DNA of 64,000 nucleotides from Loxodes magnus (Eukaryota > Ciliophora > Karyorelictea > Loxodida > Loxodidae). Location: contig CAMPDV010000904.1 in the NCBI GenBank assembly GCA_946699065.1, forward strand, positions 62,001-126,000, written 5' to 3'. The notes beneath the pieces were generated by a model that had not been told where the DNA came from, ran no database searches, and worked only from the letters and a program-made list of their open reading frames with translations. Positions 29,801 through 43,639 of the stretch are shown here, piece by piece; position 1 is the first letter of the stretch, and every line of letters begins with the position of its first letter. Both the position numbers and the translations under genes were made by a program.

Positions 29801-32800
29801 TACTTCTTAAAGCATACTCCTTAAAACGTAAATTCTATCTTCTTTTCTTGCTTTACTTCTTCGCTTTTTAAAATACTTATTACTTCTCAAAGCATACTCT
29901 TTAAAACTGAAACTCTATCCTCTTTTCTTGCTTTACTTCTTCACTTTTTAAAATACTAATTACTTCTCAAAGCATACTCTTTAAAACTGAAATTTCAACT
30001 TCTTTTCTTATTTTACTTCTTCGCTTTTATAAATACTAATTACTTCTCAAAGCATACTCCTTAAAAACGCAAATTCTATCTTCTTTTCTTACTTTACTTC
30101 TTCACTTTTCTAAATACTTAATACTTCTCAAAGCATACTCCTTAAAACTGAAATTCTATCTTTTTTTCTTACTTTACTTCTTCACTTTTCTAAATACTTA
30201 GTACTTCTAAAAGCATATTCCTTAAAACTGAAATTCTATCTTCTTTTGTTACTTTACTTCTTCACTTTTCTAAATACTTAATACTTCTCAAAGCATACTC
30301 CTTAAAACTGAAATTCTATCTTCTTTTCTTACTTTACTTCTTCACTTTTCTAAATACTTAATACTTCTCAAAGCATACTCCTTAAAACTGAAACTCTATC
30401 TTCTTTTCTTACTTTACTTCTTCACTTTTCTAAATACTTAGTACTTCTAAAAGCATATTCCTTAAAACTGAAATTCTATCTTCTTTTCTTACTTTACTTC
30501 TTCACTTTTCTAAATACTAATTACTTCTCAAAGCATACTCTTTAAATCTGAAATTCTATCTTCTTTTCTCACTTTACTTCTTCGCTTTTATAAATACTTA
30601 TTACTTCTCAGAGCATACTCCTTAAAACGTAAATTCTATCCTCTTTTCTTGCTTTACTTCTTCACTTTTTAAAATACTAATTACTTATCAAAGCATACTC
30701 CTTAAAACGTAAATTCTATCTTCTTTTCTCACTTAACTTCTTCGCTTTTATAAATACTAATTACTTCTCAAAGCATACTCCTTAAAACTGAAATTCTATC
30801 TTCTTTTCTTACTTTACTTCTTCACTTTTTAAAAATACTTATTACTTCTCAAAGCATACTATTTAAAACTTAAACTTTATCTTATTTTCTTACTTTACTT
30901 CTTCACTTTTCAAAATACTAATTACTTCTCAAAGCATATTTTTTAAAACTGAAATTCTATCTTCTTTTCTCACTTTACTTCTTCACTTTTCAAAATACTA
31001 ATTACATCTCAAAGCATACTCTTTAAAACTGAAATTCTATCTTATTTTCTCACTTTACTTCTTCGCTTTTCAAAATACTAATTACTTCTCAAAGCATACT
31101 CCTTAAAACTGAAATTTCATCTTCTTTTCTTACTTTACTTCTTCGCTTTTATAAATACTAATTACTTCTCAAAGCATACTCTTTAAAACTGAAATTTCAA
31201 CTTCTTTTCTTATTTTACTTCTTCGCTTTTATAAATACTAATTACTTCTCAAAGCATACTCTTTAAATCTGAAATTCTATCTTCTTTTCTTACTTTACTT
31301 CTTCGCTTTTATAAATACTAATTACTTCTCAAAGCATACTCCTTAAAACTTAAATTTCATTTTATTTTCTTACTTTACTTCTTCACTTTTCAAAATACTT
31401 ATTACTTCTCAAAGCATACTCCTTAAAACTGAAACTCTATCTTATTTTCTCACTTTACTTCTTCGCTTTTTAAAATACTTATTACTTCTCAAAGCATACT
31501 CTTTAAAACGTAAATTCTATCCTCTTCTCTCACTTTACTTCTTCGCTTTTAAAAATACTTATTACTTCTCAAAGCATATTTTTTAAAACTGAAATTCTAT
31601 CTTATTTTCTTACTTTACTTCTTCACTTTTCAAAATACTAATTACTTCTCAACGCATAATCTTTAAAACTGAAATTCTATCTTCTTTTCTTACTTTACTT
31701 CTTCGCTTTTATAAATACTAATTACTTCTCAGAGCATACTCCTTAAAACTGAAATTCTATCCTCTTTTCTCACTTTACTTCTTCGCTTTTAAAAATACTA
31801 ATTACTTCTCAAAGCATACTCTTTAAAACTCTAATTTCATCTTCTTTTCTTACTTTACTTCTTCACTTTTCAAAATACTAATTACTTCTCAAAGCATACT
31901 CCTTAAAACGTAAATTCTATCTTCTTTTCTTACTTTACTTCTTCGCTTTTATAAATACTAATTACTTCTCAAAGCATACTCTTTAAATCTGAAATTCTAT
32001 CTTCTTTTCTTACTTTACTTCTTCGCTTTTTAAAATACTAATTACTTCTCAAAGCATACTCTTTAAAACGTAAATTCTATCTTCTTTTCTTACTTTACTT
32101 CTTCGCTTTTATAAATACTAATTACTTCTCAAAGCATACTCCTTAAAACTTAAACTCTATCTTATTTTCTTACTTTACTTCTTCACTTTTCAAAATACTA
32201 ATTACTTCTCAAAGCATATTTTTTAAAACTGAAATTCTATCTTCTTTTCTCACTTTACTTCTTCACTTTTCAAAATACTAATTACATCTCAAAGCATACT
32301 CTTTAAAACTGAAATTCTATCTTATTTTCTCACTTTACTTCTTCGCTTTTCAAAATACTAATTACTTCTCAAAGCATACTCCTTAAAACTGAAATTTCAT
32401 CTTCTTTTCTTGCTTTACTTCTTCACTTTTTAAAATACTAATTACTTCTCAAAGCATACTCTTTAAAACTGAAATTCTATCCTCTTTTCTTGCTTTACTT
32501 CTTCACTTTTTAAAATACTAATTACTTCTCAAAGCATACTCTTTAAAACTGAAATTCTATCTTATTTTCTCACTTTACTTCTTCACTTTTCAAAATACTA
32601 ATTACATCTCAAAGCATACTCCTTAAAACTGAAATTCTATCCTCTTTTCTTGCTTTACTTCTTCACTTTTTAAAATACTAATTACTTCTCAAAGCATACT
32701 CTTTAAAACTGAAATTCTATCCTCTTTTCTTGCTTTACTTCTTCACTTTTTAAAATACTAATTACTTCTCAAAGCATACTCTTTAAAACTGAAATTCTAT

Positions 32801-33650
32801 CTTATTTTCTCACTTTACTTCTTCGCTTTTCAAAATACTAATTACTTCTCAAAGCATACTCCTTAAAACTGAAATTTCATCTTCTTTTCTTACTTTACTT
32901 CTTCGCTTTTATAAATACTAATTACTTCTCAAAGCATACTCTTTAAATCTGAAATTCTATCTTCTTTTCTTACTTTACTTCTTCGCTTTTATAAATACTA
33001 ATTACTTCTCAGAGCATACTCCTTAAAACGTAAATTCTATCCTCTTTTCTTACTTTACTTCTTCACTTTTCAAAATACTTATTACTTCTCAAAGCATACT
33101 CTTTAAAACTGAAATTTCAACTTCTTTTCTTATTTTACTTCTTCACTTTTCAAAATACTAATTACTTCTCAAAGCATACTCCTTAAAACTGAAATTCTAT
33201 CTTCTTTTCTTACTTTACTTCTCACTTTTTAAAATACTAATTACTTCTCAAAGCATACTCTTTAAAACTCAAACTCTATCTTTTTTTCTTACTTTACTTC
33301 TTCGCTTTTATAAATACTAATTACTTCTCAAAGAATACTCTTTAAAACTTAAATTTCATTTTATTTTCTTACTTTACTTCTTCACTTTTCAAAATACTTA
33401 TTACTTCTCAAAGCATACTATTTAAAACTGAAATTCTATCTTTTTTTCTTACTTTACTTCTTCACTTTTCAAAATACTAATTACTTCTCAAAGCATACTC
33501 TTTAAAACTGAAATTCTATCTTTTTTTCTTACTTTACTTCTTCACTTTTATAAATACTTATTACTTCTCAAAGCATACTCCTTAAAACTAAAACTCTATC
33601 TTCTTTTCATACTTAACTTCTTCACTTTTAAAAATACTAATTACTTCTCA
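23880..33650. repeat. Higher-order duplication, offset exactly 5,600 bp (70 monomers)
   Basis: About 4.2 kb at 23,880-28,020 recurs at 29,480-33,650. Private landmarks include CCTTAAAAACGC (24,457 and 30,057), CCTCTTCTCTCAC (25,921 and 31,521) and AACGCATAATC (26,051 and 31,651). All give the same 5,600-bp offset, so no net indels separate the copies. Within it, 27,260-27,640 also resembles 28,540-28,920 at 1,280 bp (16 monomers). Confidence 0.9.
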
Positions 33651-35459
33651 AAGCATACTCTTTAAAACTGAAATTCTATCTTATTTTCTTACTTTACTTC
33701 TTCGCTTTTATAAATACTAATTACTTCTCAAAGCATACTCTTTAAAACTGAAATTCTATCTTCTTTTCTTACTTAACTTCTTCACTTTTATAAATACTTA
33801 TTACTTCTCAAAGCATACTCCTTTAAACGTAAATTCTATCTTCTTTTCTTACTTTACTTCTTCGCTTTTATAAATACTAATTACTTCTCAAAGCATACTC
33901 TTTAAAACTGAAATTCTATCTTCTTTTCTTACTTAACTTCTTCACTTTTATAAATACTTATTACTTCTCAAAGCATACTCCTTAAAACGTAAATTCTATC
34001 TTCTTTTCTTACTTTACTTCTTCGCTTTTATAAATACTAATTACTTCTCAAAGCATACTCCTTTAAATCTGAAATTCTATCTTATTTTCTTACTTTACTT
34101 CTTCACTTTTCAAAATACTAATTACTTCTCAAAGCATATTTTTTAAAACTGAAATTCTATCTTCTTTTCTCACTTTACTTCTTCGCTTTTCAAAATACTA
34201 ATTACATCTCAAAGCATACTCTTTAAAACTGAAATTCTATCTTATTTTCTCACTTTACTTCTTCGCTTTTATAAATACTAATTACTTCTCAAAGCATACT
34301 CCTTAAAACTGAAATTTCATCTTCTTTTCTTACTTTACTTCTTCGCTTTTATAAATACTAATTACTTCTCAAAGCATACTCTTTAAAACTGAAATTTCAA
34401 CTTCTTTTCTTATTTTACTTCTCACTTTTTAAAATACTAATTACTTCTCAAAGCATACTCCTTAAAACTGAAATTCTATCTTTTTTCTTACTTTACTTCT
34501 TCGCTTTTATAAATACTAATTACTTCTCAAAGAATACTCCTTAAAACTGAAACTCTATTCTCTTTTCTTGCTTTACTTCTTCACTTTTTAAAATACTAAT
34601 TACTTCTCAAAGCATACTCCTTAAAACGTAAATTCTATCCTCTTTTCTTGCTTTACTTCTTCACTTTTTAAAATACTAATTACTTCTCAAAGCATACAAT
34701 TTAAAACTGAAATTCTATCTTCTTTTCTTACTTTACTTCTTCGCTTTTATAAATACTAATTACTTCTCAAAGCATACTCTTTAAAACGTAAATTCTATTC
34801 TCTTTTCTTGCTTTACTTCTTCACTTTTTAAAATACTAATTACTTCTCAAAGCATACTCCTTAAAACGTAAATTCTATCTTCTTTTCTTACTTTACTTCT
34901 TCGCTTTTATAAATACTTATTACTTCTCAAAGCATACTCTTTAAAACGTAAATTCTATTCTCTTTTCTTGCTTTACTTCTTCACTTTTTAAAATACTTAT
35001 TACTTCTCAAAGCATACTCCTTAAAACTGAAATTCTATCCTCCTTTCTTGCTTTACTTCTTCACTTTTTAAAATACTAATTACTTCTCAAAGCATACTCC
35101 TTAAAACGTAAATTCTATCTTCTTTTCTTACTTTACTTCTTCGCTTTTATAAATACTAATTACTTCTCAAAGCATACTCCTTAAAACTGAAATTCTATCT
35201 TCTTTTCTTACTTTACTTCTTCGCTTTTATAAATACTAATTACTTCTCAAAGCATACTCCTTAAAACGTAAATTCTATCCTCTTTTCTTGCTTTACTTCT
35301 TCACTTTTTAAAATACTAATTACTTCTCAAAGCATACAATTTAAAACTGAAATTCTATCTTCTTTTCTTACTTTACTTCTTCGCTTTTATAAATACTAAT
35401 TACTTCTCAAAGCATACTCCTTAAAACTGAAATTCTATCTTCTTTTCTTACTTTACTTC

Positions 35460-37450
35460 TTCGCTTTTATAAATACTAATTACTTCTCAGAGCATACTCC
35501 TTAAAACGTAAATTCTATCCTCTTTTCTTGCTTTACTTCTTCACTTTTTAAAATACTAATTACTTCTCAAAGCATACTATTTAAAACTGAAATTCTATCT
35601 TCTTTTCTTACTTTACTTCTTCGCTTTTATAAATACTTATTACTTCTCAAAGCATACTCCTTAAAACTGAAATTCTATCCTCTTTTCTTGCTTTACTTCT
35701 TCACTTTTTAAAATACTAATTACTTCTCAAAGCATACTCCTTAAAACGTAAATTCTATCTTCTTTTCTTACTTTACTTCTTCGCTTTTATAAATACTAAT
35801 TACTTCTCAAAGCATACTCCTTAAAACTGAAATTCTATCTTCTTTTCTTACTTTACTTCTTCGCTTTTATAAATACTAATTACTTCTCAGAGCATACTCC
35901 TTAAAACGTAAATTCTATCCTCTTTTCTTGCTTTACTTCTTCACTTTTTAAAATACTAATTACTTCTCAAAGCATACTCCTTAAAACGTAAATTCTATCT
36001 TCTTTTCTTACTTTACTTCTTCGCTTTTCAAAATACTAATTACATCTCAAAGCATACTCTTTAAAACTGAAATTCTATCTTATTTTCTTGCTTTACTTCT
36101 TCGCTTTTTAAAATACTTATTACTTCTCAAAGCATACTCTTTAAAACTGAAATTTCAACTTCTTTTCTTATTTTACTTCTTCGCTTTTATAAATACTAAT
36201 TACTTCTCAAAGCATACTATTTAAAACTCAAACTCTATCTTTTTTTCTTACTTTACTTCTTCGCTTTTATAAATACTAATTACTTCTCAAAGAATACTCT
36301 TTAAAACTTAAATTTCATTTTATTTTCTTACTTTACTTCTTCACTTTTCAAAATACTTATTACTTCTCAAAGAATACTCTTTAAAACTTAAATTTCATTT
36401 TATTTTCTTACTTTACTTCTTCACTTTTCAAAATACTTATTACTTCTCAAAGCATACTATTTAAAACTCAAACTCTATCTTTTTTTCTTACTTTACTTCT
36501 TCACTTTTTAAAATACTTATTACTTCTCAAAGCATACTCCTTAAAACGTAAATTCTATCTTCTTTTCTCACTTTACTTCTTCGCTTTTATAAATACTAAT
36601 TACTTCTCAAAGCATACTCTTTAAAACGTAAATTCTATTCTCTTTTCTTGCTTTACTTCTTCACTTTTTAAAATACTAATTACTTCTCAAAGCATACTCC
36701 TTAAAACGTAAATTCTATCTTCTTTTCTTGCTTTACTTCTTCACATTTTAAAATACTAATTACTTCTCAAAGCATACTCCTTAAAACGTAAATTCTATCT
36801 TCTTTTCTCACTTTACTTCTTCACTTTTTAAAATACTTATTACTTCTCAAAGCATACTCCTTAAAACTGAAATTCTATCCTCTTTTCTTGCTTTACTTCT
36901 TCACTTTTATAAATACTAATTACTTCTCAAAGCATACTCCTTAAAACTGAAATTCTATCTTCTTTTCTTACTTTACTTCTTCGCTTTTATAAATACTAAT
37001 TACTTCTCAGAGCATACTCCTTAAAACGTAAATTCTATCCTCTTTTCTTGCTTTACTTCTTCACTTTTTAAAATACTAATTACTTCTCAAAGCATACTAT
37101 TTAAAACTGAAATTCTATCTTCTTTTCTTACTTTACTTCTTCGCTTTTATAAATACTTATTACTTCTCAAAGCATACTCCTTAAAACTGAAATTCTATCC
37201 TCTTTTCTTGCTTTACTTCTTCACTTTTTAAAATACTAATTACTTCTCAAAGCATACTCCTTAAAACGTAAATTCTATCTTCTTTTCTTACTTTACTTCT
37301 TCGCTTTTATAAATACTAATTACTTCTCAAAGCATACTCCTTAAAACTGAAATTCTATCTTCTTTTCTTACTTTACTTCTTCGCTTTTATAAATACTAAT
37401 TACTTCTCAGAGCATACTCCTTAAAACGTAAATTCTATCCTCTTTTCTTG
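35460..37450. repeat. Higher-order duplication, offset 1,520 bp (19 monomers)
   Basis: The series beginning with the CTTCTCAGAGCATAC monomer at about 35,480 repeats at about 37,000, and the following ten or so monomers keep the same variant order. Between the copies, the CAAAGAATACTCTTT / TTCATTTTATTTTC monomer at about 36,290 returns at about 37,490, a separate 1,200-bp (15-monomer) relation. Confidence 0.7.
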
Positions 37451-37749
37451 CTTTACTTCTTCGCTTTTATAAATACTAATTACTTCTCAAAGAATACTCT
37501 TTAAAACTTAAATTTCATTTTATTTTCTTACTTTACTTCTTCACTTTTCAAAATACTTATTACTTCTCAAAGCATACTATTTAAAACTCAAACTCTATCT
37601 TTTTTTCTTACTTTACTTCTTCACTTTTTAAAATACTTATTACTTCTCAAAGCATACTCCTTAAAACGTAAATTCTATCTTCTTTTCTCACTTTACTTCT
37701 TCGCTTTTATAAATACTAATTACTTCTCAAAGCATACTCTTTAAAACGT

Positions 37750-40700
37750 AAATTCTATTCTCTTTTCTTGCTTTACTTCTTCACTTTTTAAAATACTAAT
37801 TACTTCTCAAAGCATACTCCTTAAAACGTAAATTCTATCTTCTTTTCTTACTTTACTTCTTCGCTTTTATAAATACTAATTACTTCTCAAAGCATACTCT
37901 TTAAAACGTAAATTCTATTCTCTTTTCTTGCTTTACTTCTTCACTTTTTAAAATACTAATTACTTCTCAAAGCATACTCTTTAAATCTGAAATTCTATCT
38001 TCTTTTCTTACTTTACTTCTTCGCTTTTATAAATACTAATTACTTCTCAAAGCATACTATTTAAAACTGAAATTCTATCTTATTTTCTCACTTTACTTCT
38101 TCGCTTTTATAAATACTAATTACTTCTCAGAGCATACTCCTTAAAACGTAAATTCTATCCTCTTTTCTTGCTTTACTTCTCACTTTTTAAAATACTAATT
38201 ACTTCTCAAAGCATACTCCTTAAAACGTAAATTCTATCTTCTTTTCTTACTTTACTTCTTCGCTTTTATAAATACTAATTACTTCTCAAAGAATACTCTT
38301 TAAAACTGAAATTCTATCTTCTTTTCTTACTTTACTTCTTCGCTTTTATAAATACTTATTACTTCTCAAAGCATACTCCTTAAAACTGAAATTCTATCTT
38401 CTTTTCTCACTTTACTTCTTCACTTTTTAAAATACTAATTACTTCTCAAAGCATACTCCTTAAAACGTAAATTCTATCTTCTTTTCTTACTTTACTTCTT
38501 CGCTTTTATAAATACTAATTACTTCTCAAAGCATACTCCTTAAAACTGAAATTCTATCTTCTTTTCTTACTTTACTTCTTCGCTTTTATAAATACTAATT
38601 ACTTCTCAGAGCATACTCCTTAAAACGTAAATTCTATCCTCTTTTCTTGCTTTACTTCTTCACATTTTAAAATACTAATTACTTCTCAAAGCATACTCCT
38701 TAAAACGTAAATTCTATCTTCTTTTCTTACTTTACTTCTTCACTTTTCAAAATACTTATTACTTCTCAAAGCATACTCCTTAAAACTGAAATTCTATCCT
38801 CTTTTCTTGCTTTACTTCTCACTTTTTAAAATACTAATTACTTCTCAAAGCATACTCCTTAAAACGTAAATTCTATCTTCTTTTCTTACTTTACTTCTTC
38901 GCTTTTATAAATTCTAATTACTTCTCAAAGCATACTCCTTAAAACTGAAATTCTATCTTTTTTCTTACTTTACTTCTTCGCTTTTATAAATACTAATTAC
39001 TTCTCAAAGAATACTCTTTAAAACTGAAATTCTATTCTCTTTTCTTGCTTTACTTCTTCACTTTTTAAAATACTAATTACTTCTCAAAGCATACTCCTTA
39101 AAACTGAAATTCTATCTTTTTTTTTACTTTACTTCTTCGCTTTTATAAATACTAATTACTTCTCAGAGCATACTCCTTAAAACGTAAATTCTATCCTCTT
39201 TTCTTGCTTTACTTCTTCACTTTTCAAAATACTTATTACTTCTCAAAGAATACTCTTTAAAACTTAAATTTCATTTTATTTTCTTACTTTACTTCTTCAC
39301 TTTTCAAAATACTTATTACTTCTCAAAGCATACTATTTAAAACTCAAACTCTATCTTTTTTTCTTACTTTACTTCTTCACTTTTTAAAATACTTATTACT
39401 TCTCAAAGCATACTCCTTAAAACGTAAATTCTATCTTCTTTTCTCACTTTACTTCTTCGCTTTTATAAATACTAATTACTTCTCAAAGCATACTATTTAA
39501 AACTGAAATTCTATCTTCTTTTCTTACTTTACTTCTTCGCTTTTATAAATACTAATTACTTCTCAAAGCATACTCCTTAAAACGTAAATTCTATCCTCTT
39601 TTCTTACTTTACTTCTCACTTTTTAAAATACTAATTACTTCTCAAAGCATACTCCTTAAAACGTAAATTCTATCTTCTTTTCTTACTTTACTTCTTCGCT
39701 TTTATAAATACTAATTACTTCTCAAAGAATACTCTTTAAAACTGAAATTCTATCTTCTTTTCTTACTTTACTTCTTCGCTTTTATAAATACTTATTACTT
39801 CTCAAAGCATACTCCTTAAAACTGAAATTCTATCCTCTTTTCTTGCTTTACTTCTTCACTTTTTAAAATACTAATTACTTCTCAAAGCATACTCCTTAAA
39901 ACGTAAATTCTATCTTCTTTTCTTACTTTACTTCTTCGCTTTTATAAATACTAATTACTTCTCAAAGCATACTCTTTAAAACGTAAATTCTATTCTCTTT
40001 TCTTGCTTTACTTCTTCACTTTTTAAAATACTAATTACTTCTCAAAGCATACTCTTTAAATCTGAAATTCTATCTTCTTTTCTTACTTTACTTCTTCGCT
40101 TTTATAAATACTAATTACTTCTCAAAGCATACTATTTAAAACTGAAATTCTATCTTATTTTCTCACTTTACTTCTTCGCTTTTATAAATACTAATTACTT
40201 CTCAGAGCATACTCCTTAAAACGTAAATTCTATCCTCTTTTCTTGCTTTACTTCTCACTTTTTAAAATACTAATTACTTCTCAAAGCATACTCCTTAAAA
40301 CGTAAATTCTATCTTCTTTTCTTACTTTACTTCTTCGCTTTTATAAATACTAATTACTTCTCAAAGAATACTCTTTAAAACTGAAATTCTATCTTCTTTT
40401 CTTACTTTACTTCTTCGCTTTTATAAATACTTATTACTTCTCAAAGCATACTCCTTAAAACTGAAATTCTATCTTCTTTTCTCACTTTACTTCTTCACTT
40501 TTTAAAATACTAATTACTTCTCAAAGCATACTCCTTAAAACGTAAATTCTATCTTCTTTTCTTACTTTACTTCTTCGCTTTTATAAATACTAATTACTTC
40601 TCAAAGCATACTCCTTAAAACTGAAATTCTATCTTCTTTTCTTACTTTACTTCTTCGCTTTTATAAATACTAATTACTTCTCAGAGCATACTCCTTAAAA

Positions 40701-42460
40701 CGTAAATTCTATCCTCTTTTCTTGCTTTACTTCTTCACATTTTAAAATACTAATTACTTCTCAAAGCATACTCCTTAAAACGTAAATTCTATCTTCTTTT
40801 CTTACTTTACTTCTTCACTTTTCAAAATACTTATTACTTCTCAAAGCATACTCCTTAAAACTGAAATTCTATCCTCTTTTCTTGCTTTACTTCTCACTTT
40901 TTAAAATACTAATTACTTCTCAAAGCATACTCCTTAAAACGTAAATTCTATCTTCTTTTCTTACTTTACTTCTTCGCTTTTATAAATTCTAATTACTTCT
41001 CAAAGCATACTCCTTAAAACTGAAATTCTATCTTTTTTCTTACTTTACTTCTTCGCTTTTATAAATACTAATTACTTCTCAAAGAATACTCTTTAAAACT
41101 GAAATTCTATTCTCTTTTCTTGCTTTACTTCTTCACTTTTTAAAATACTAATTACTTCTCAAAGCATACTCCTTAAAACTGAAATTCTATCTTTTTTTTT
41201 ACTTTACTTCTTCGCTTTTATAAATACTAATTACTTCTCAGAGCATACTCCTTAAAACGTAAATTCTATCCTCTTTTCTTGCTTTACTTCTTCACTTTTC
41301 AAAATACTTATTACTTCTCAAAGAATACTCTTTAAAACTTAAATTTCATTTTATTTTCTTACTTTACTTCTTCACTTTTCAAAATACTTATTACTTCTCA
41401 AAGCATACTATTTAAAACTCAAACTCTATCTTTTTTTCTTACTTTACTTCTTCACTTTTTAAAATACTTATTACTTCTCAAAGCATACTCCTTAAAACGT
41501 AAATTCTATCTTCTTTTCTCACTTTACTTCTTCGCTTTTATAAATACTAATTACTTCTCAAAGCATACTATTTAAAACTGAAATTCTATCTTCTTTTCTT
41601 ACTTTACTTCTTCGCTTTTATAAATACTAATTACTTCTCAAAGCATACTCCTTAAAACGTAAATTCTATCCTCTTTTCTTACTTTACTTCTCACTTTTTA
41701 AAATACTAATTACTTCTCAAAGCATACTCCTTAAAACGTAAATTCTATCTTCTTTTCTTACTTTACTTCTTCGCTTTTATAAATACTAATTACTTCTCAA
41801 AGAATACTCTTTAAAACTGAAATTCTATCTTCTTTTCTTACTTTACTTCTTCGCTTTTATAAATACTTATTACTTCTCAAAGCATACTCCTTAAAACTGA
41901 AATTCTATCCTCTTTTCTTGCTTTACTTCTTCACTTTTTAAAATACTAATTACTTCTCAAAGCATACTCCTTAAAACGTAAATTCTATCTTCTTTTCTTA
42001 CTTTACTTCTTCGCTTTTATAAATACTAATTACTTCTCAAAGCATACTCCTTAAAACTGAAATTCTATCTTCTTTTCTTACTTTACTTCTTCGCTTTTAT
42101 AAATACTAATTACTTCTCAGAGCATACTCCTTAAAACGTAAATTCTATCCTCTTTTCTTGCTTTACTTCTTCACATTTTAAAATACTAATTACTTCTCAA
42201 AGCATACTCCTTAAAACGTAAATTCTATCTTCTTTTCTTACTTTACTTCTTCACTTTTCAAAATACTTATTACTTCTCAAAGCATACTCCTTAAAACTGA
42301 AATTCTATCCTCTTTTCTTGCTTTACTTCTCACTTTTTAAAATACTAATTACTTCTCAAAGCATACTCCTTAAAACGTAAATTCTATCTTCTTTTCTTAC
42401 TTTACTTCTTCGCTTTTATAAATTCTAATTACTTCTCAAAGCATACTCCTTAAAACTGAA
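37750..42460. repeat. Higher-order repeat, offset 2,075 bp, partial third copy at 1,436 bp
   Basis: The variant order at about 37,750-39,890 recurs at about 39,825-41,965. Landmarks are TTCACATTTTAAAAT (38,659 then 40,734), TATAAATTCTAATTAC (38,907 then 40,982) and the shortened ACTTCTCACTTTTT monomer (39,611 then 41,686). The first two appear again 1,436 bp further on. The offset is 26 monomers minus 5 bp because shortened monomers sit inside the unit. Confidence 0.88.
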
Positions 42461-43639
42461 TTCTATCTTTTTTCTTACTTTACTTCTTCGCTTTTATAAA
42501 TACTAATTACTTCTCAAAGAATACTCTTTAAAACTGAAATTCTATCTTCTTTTCTTACTTTACTTCTTCACTTTTTAAAATACTTATTACTTCTCAAAGC
42601 ATACTCTTTAAAACTGAAATTTCAACTTCTTTTCTTATTTTACTTCTTCGCTTTTATAAATACTAATTACTTCTCAAAGCATACTCTTTAAAACTGAAAT
42701 TCTATCTTCTTTTCTTACTTTACTTCTTCGCTTTTATAAATACTAATTACTTCTCAAAGCATACTCTTTAAAACTGAAATTTCAACTTCTTTTCTTATTT
42801 TACTTCTTCGCTTTTATAAATACTAATTACTTCTCAAAGCATACTATTTAAAACTGAAATTCTATCTTATTTTCTCACTTTACTTCTTCGCTTTTTAAAA
42901 ATACTTATTACTTCTCAAAGCATACTCCTTAAAACGTAAATTCTATCTTCTTTTCTTACTTTACTTCTTCGCTTTTATAAATACTAATTACTTCTCAAAG
43001 CATACTCCTTAAAACTGAAATTCTATCTTCTTTTCTTACTTTACTTCTTCGCTTTTATAAATACTAATTACTTCTCAAAGCATACTCCTTAAAACTGAAA
43101 TTCTATCCTCTTTTCTTGCTTTACTTCTCACTTTTTAAAATACTAATTACTTCTCAAAGCATATTCCTTAAAACTGAAATTCTATCCTCTTTTCTTGCTT
43201 TACTTCTTCGCTTTTTAAAATACTAATTACTTCTCAAAGCATACTCCTTAAAACTCTAATTTCATCTTCTTTTCTTACTTTACTTCTTCGCTTTTATAAA
43301 TACTAATTACTTCTCAAAGCATACTATTTAAAACTGAAATTCTATCTTATTTTCTCACTTTACTTCTTCGCTTTTTAAAAATACTTATTACTTCTCAAAG
43401 CATACTCTTTAAAACTGAAATTTCAACTTCTTTTCTTACTTTACTTCTTCGCTTTTTAAAATACTTATTACTTCTCAAAGCATACTATTTAAAACTCAAA
43501 CTCTATCTTTTTTTCTTACTTTACTTCTTCGCTTTTATAAATACTAATTACTTCTCAAAGCATACTTTTTAAAACTGAAATTTCATTTTATTTTCTTACT
43601 TTACTTCTTCACTTTTCAAAATACTTATTACTTCTCAAA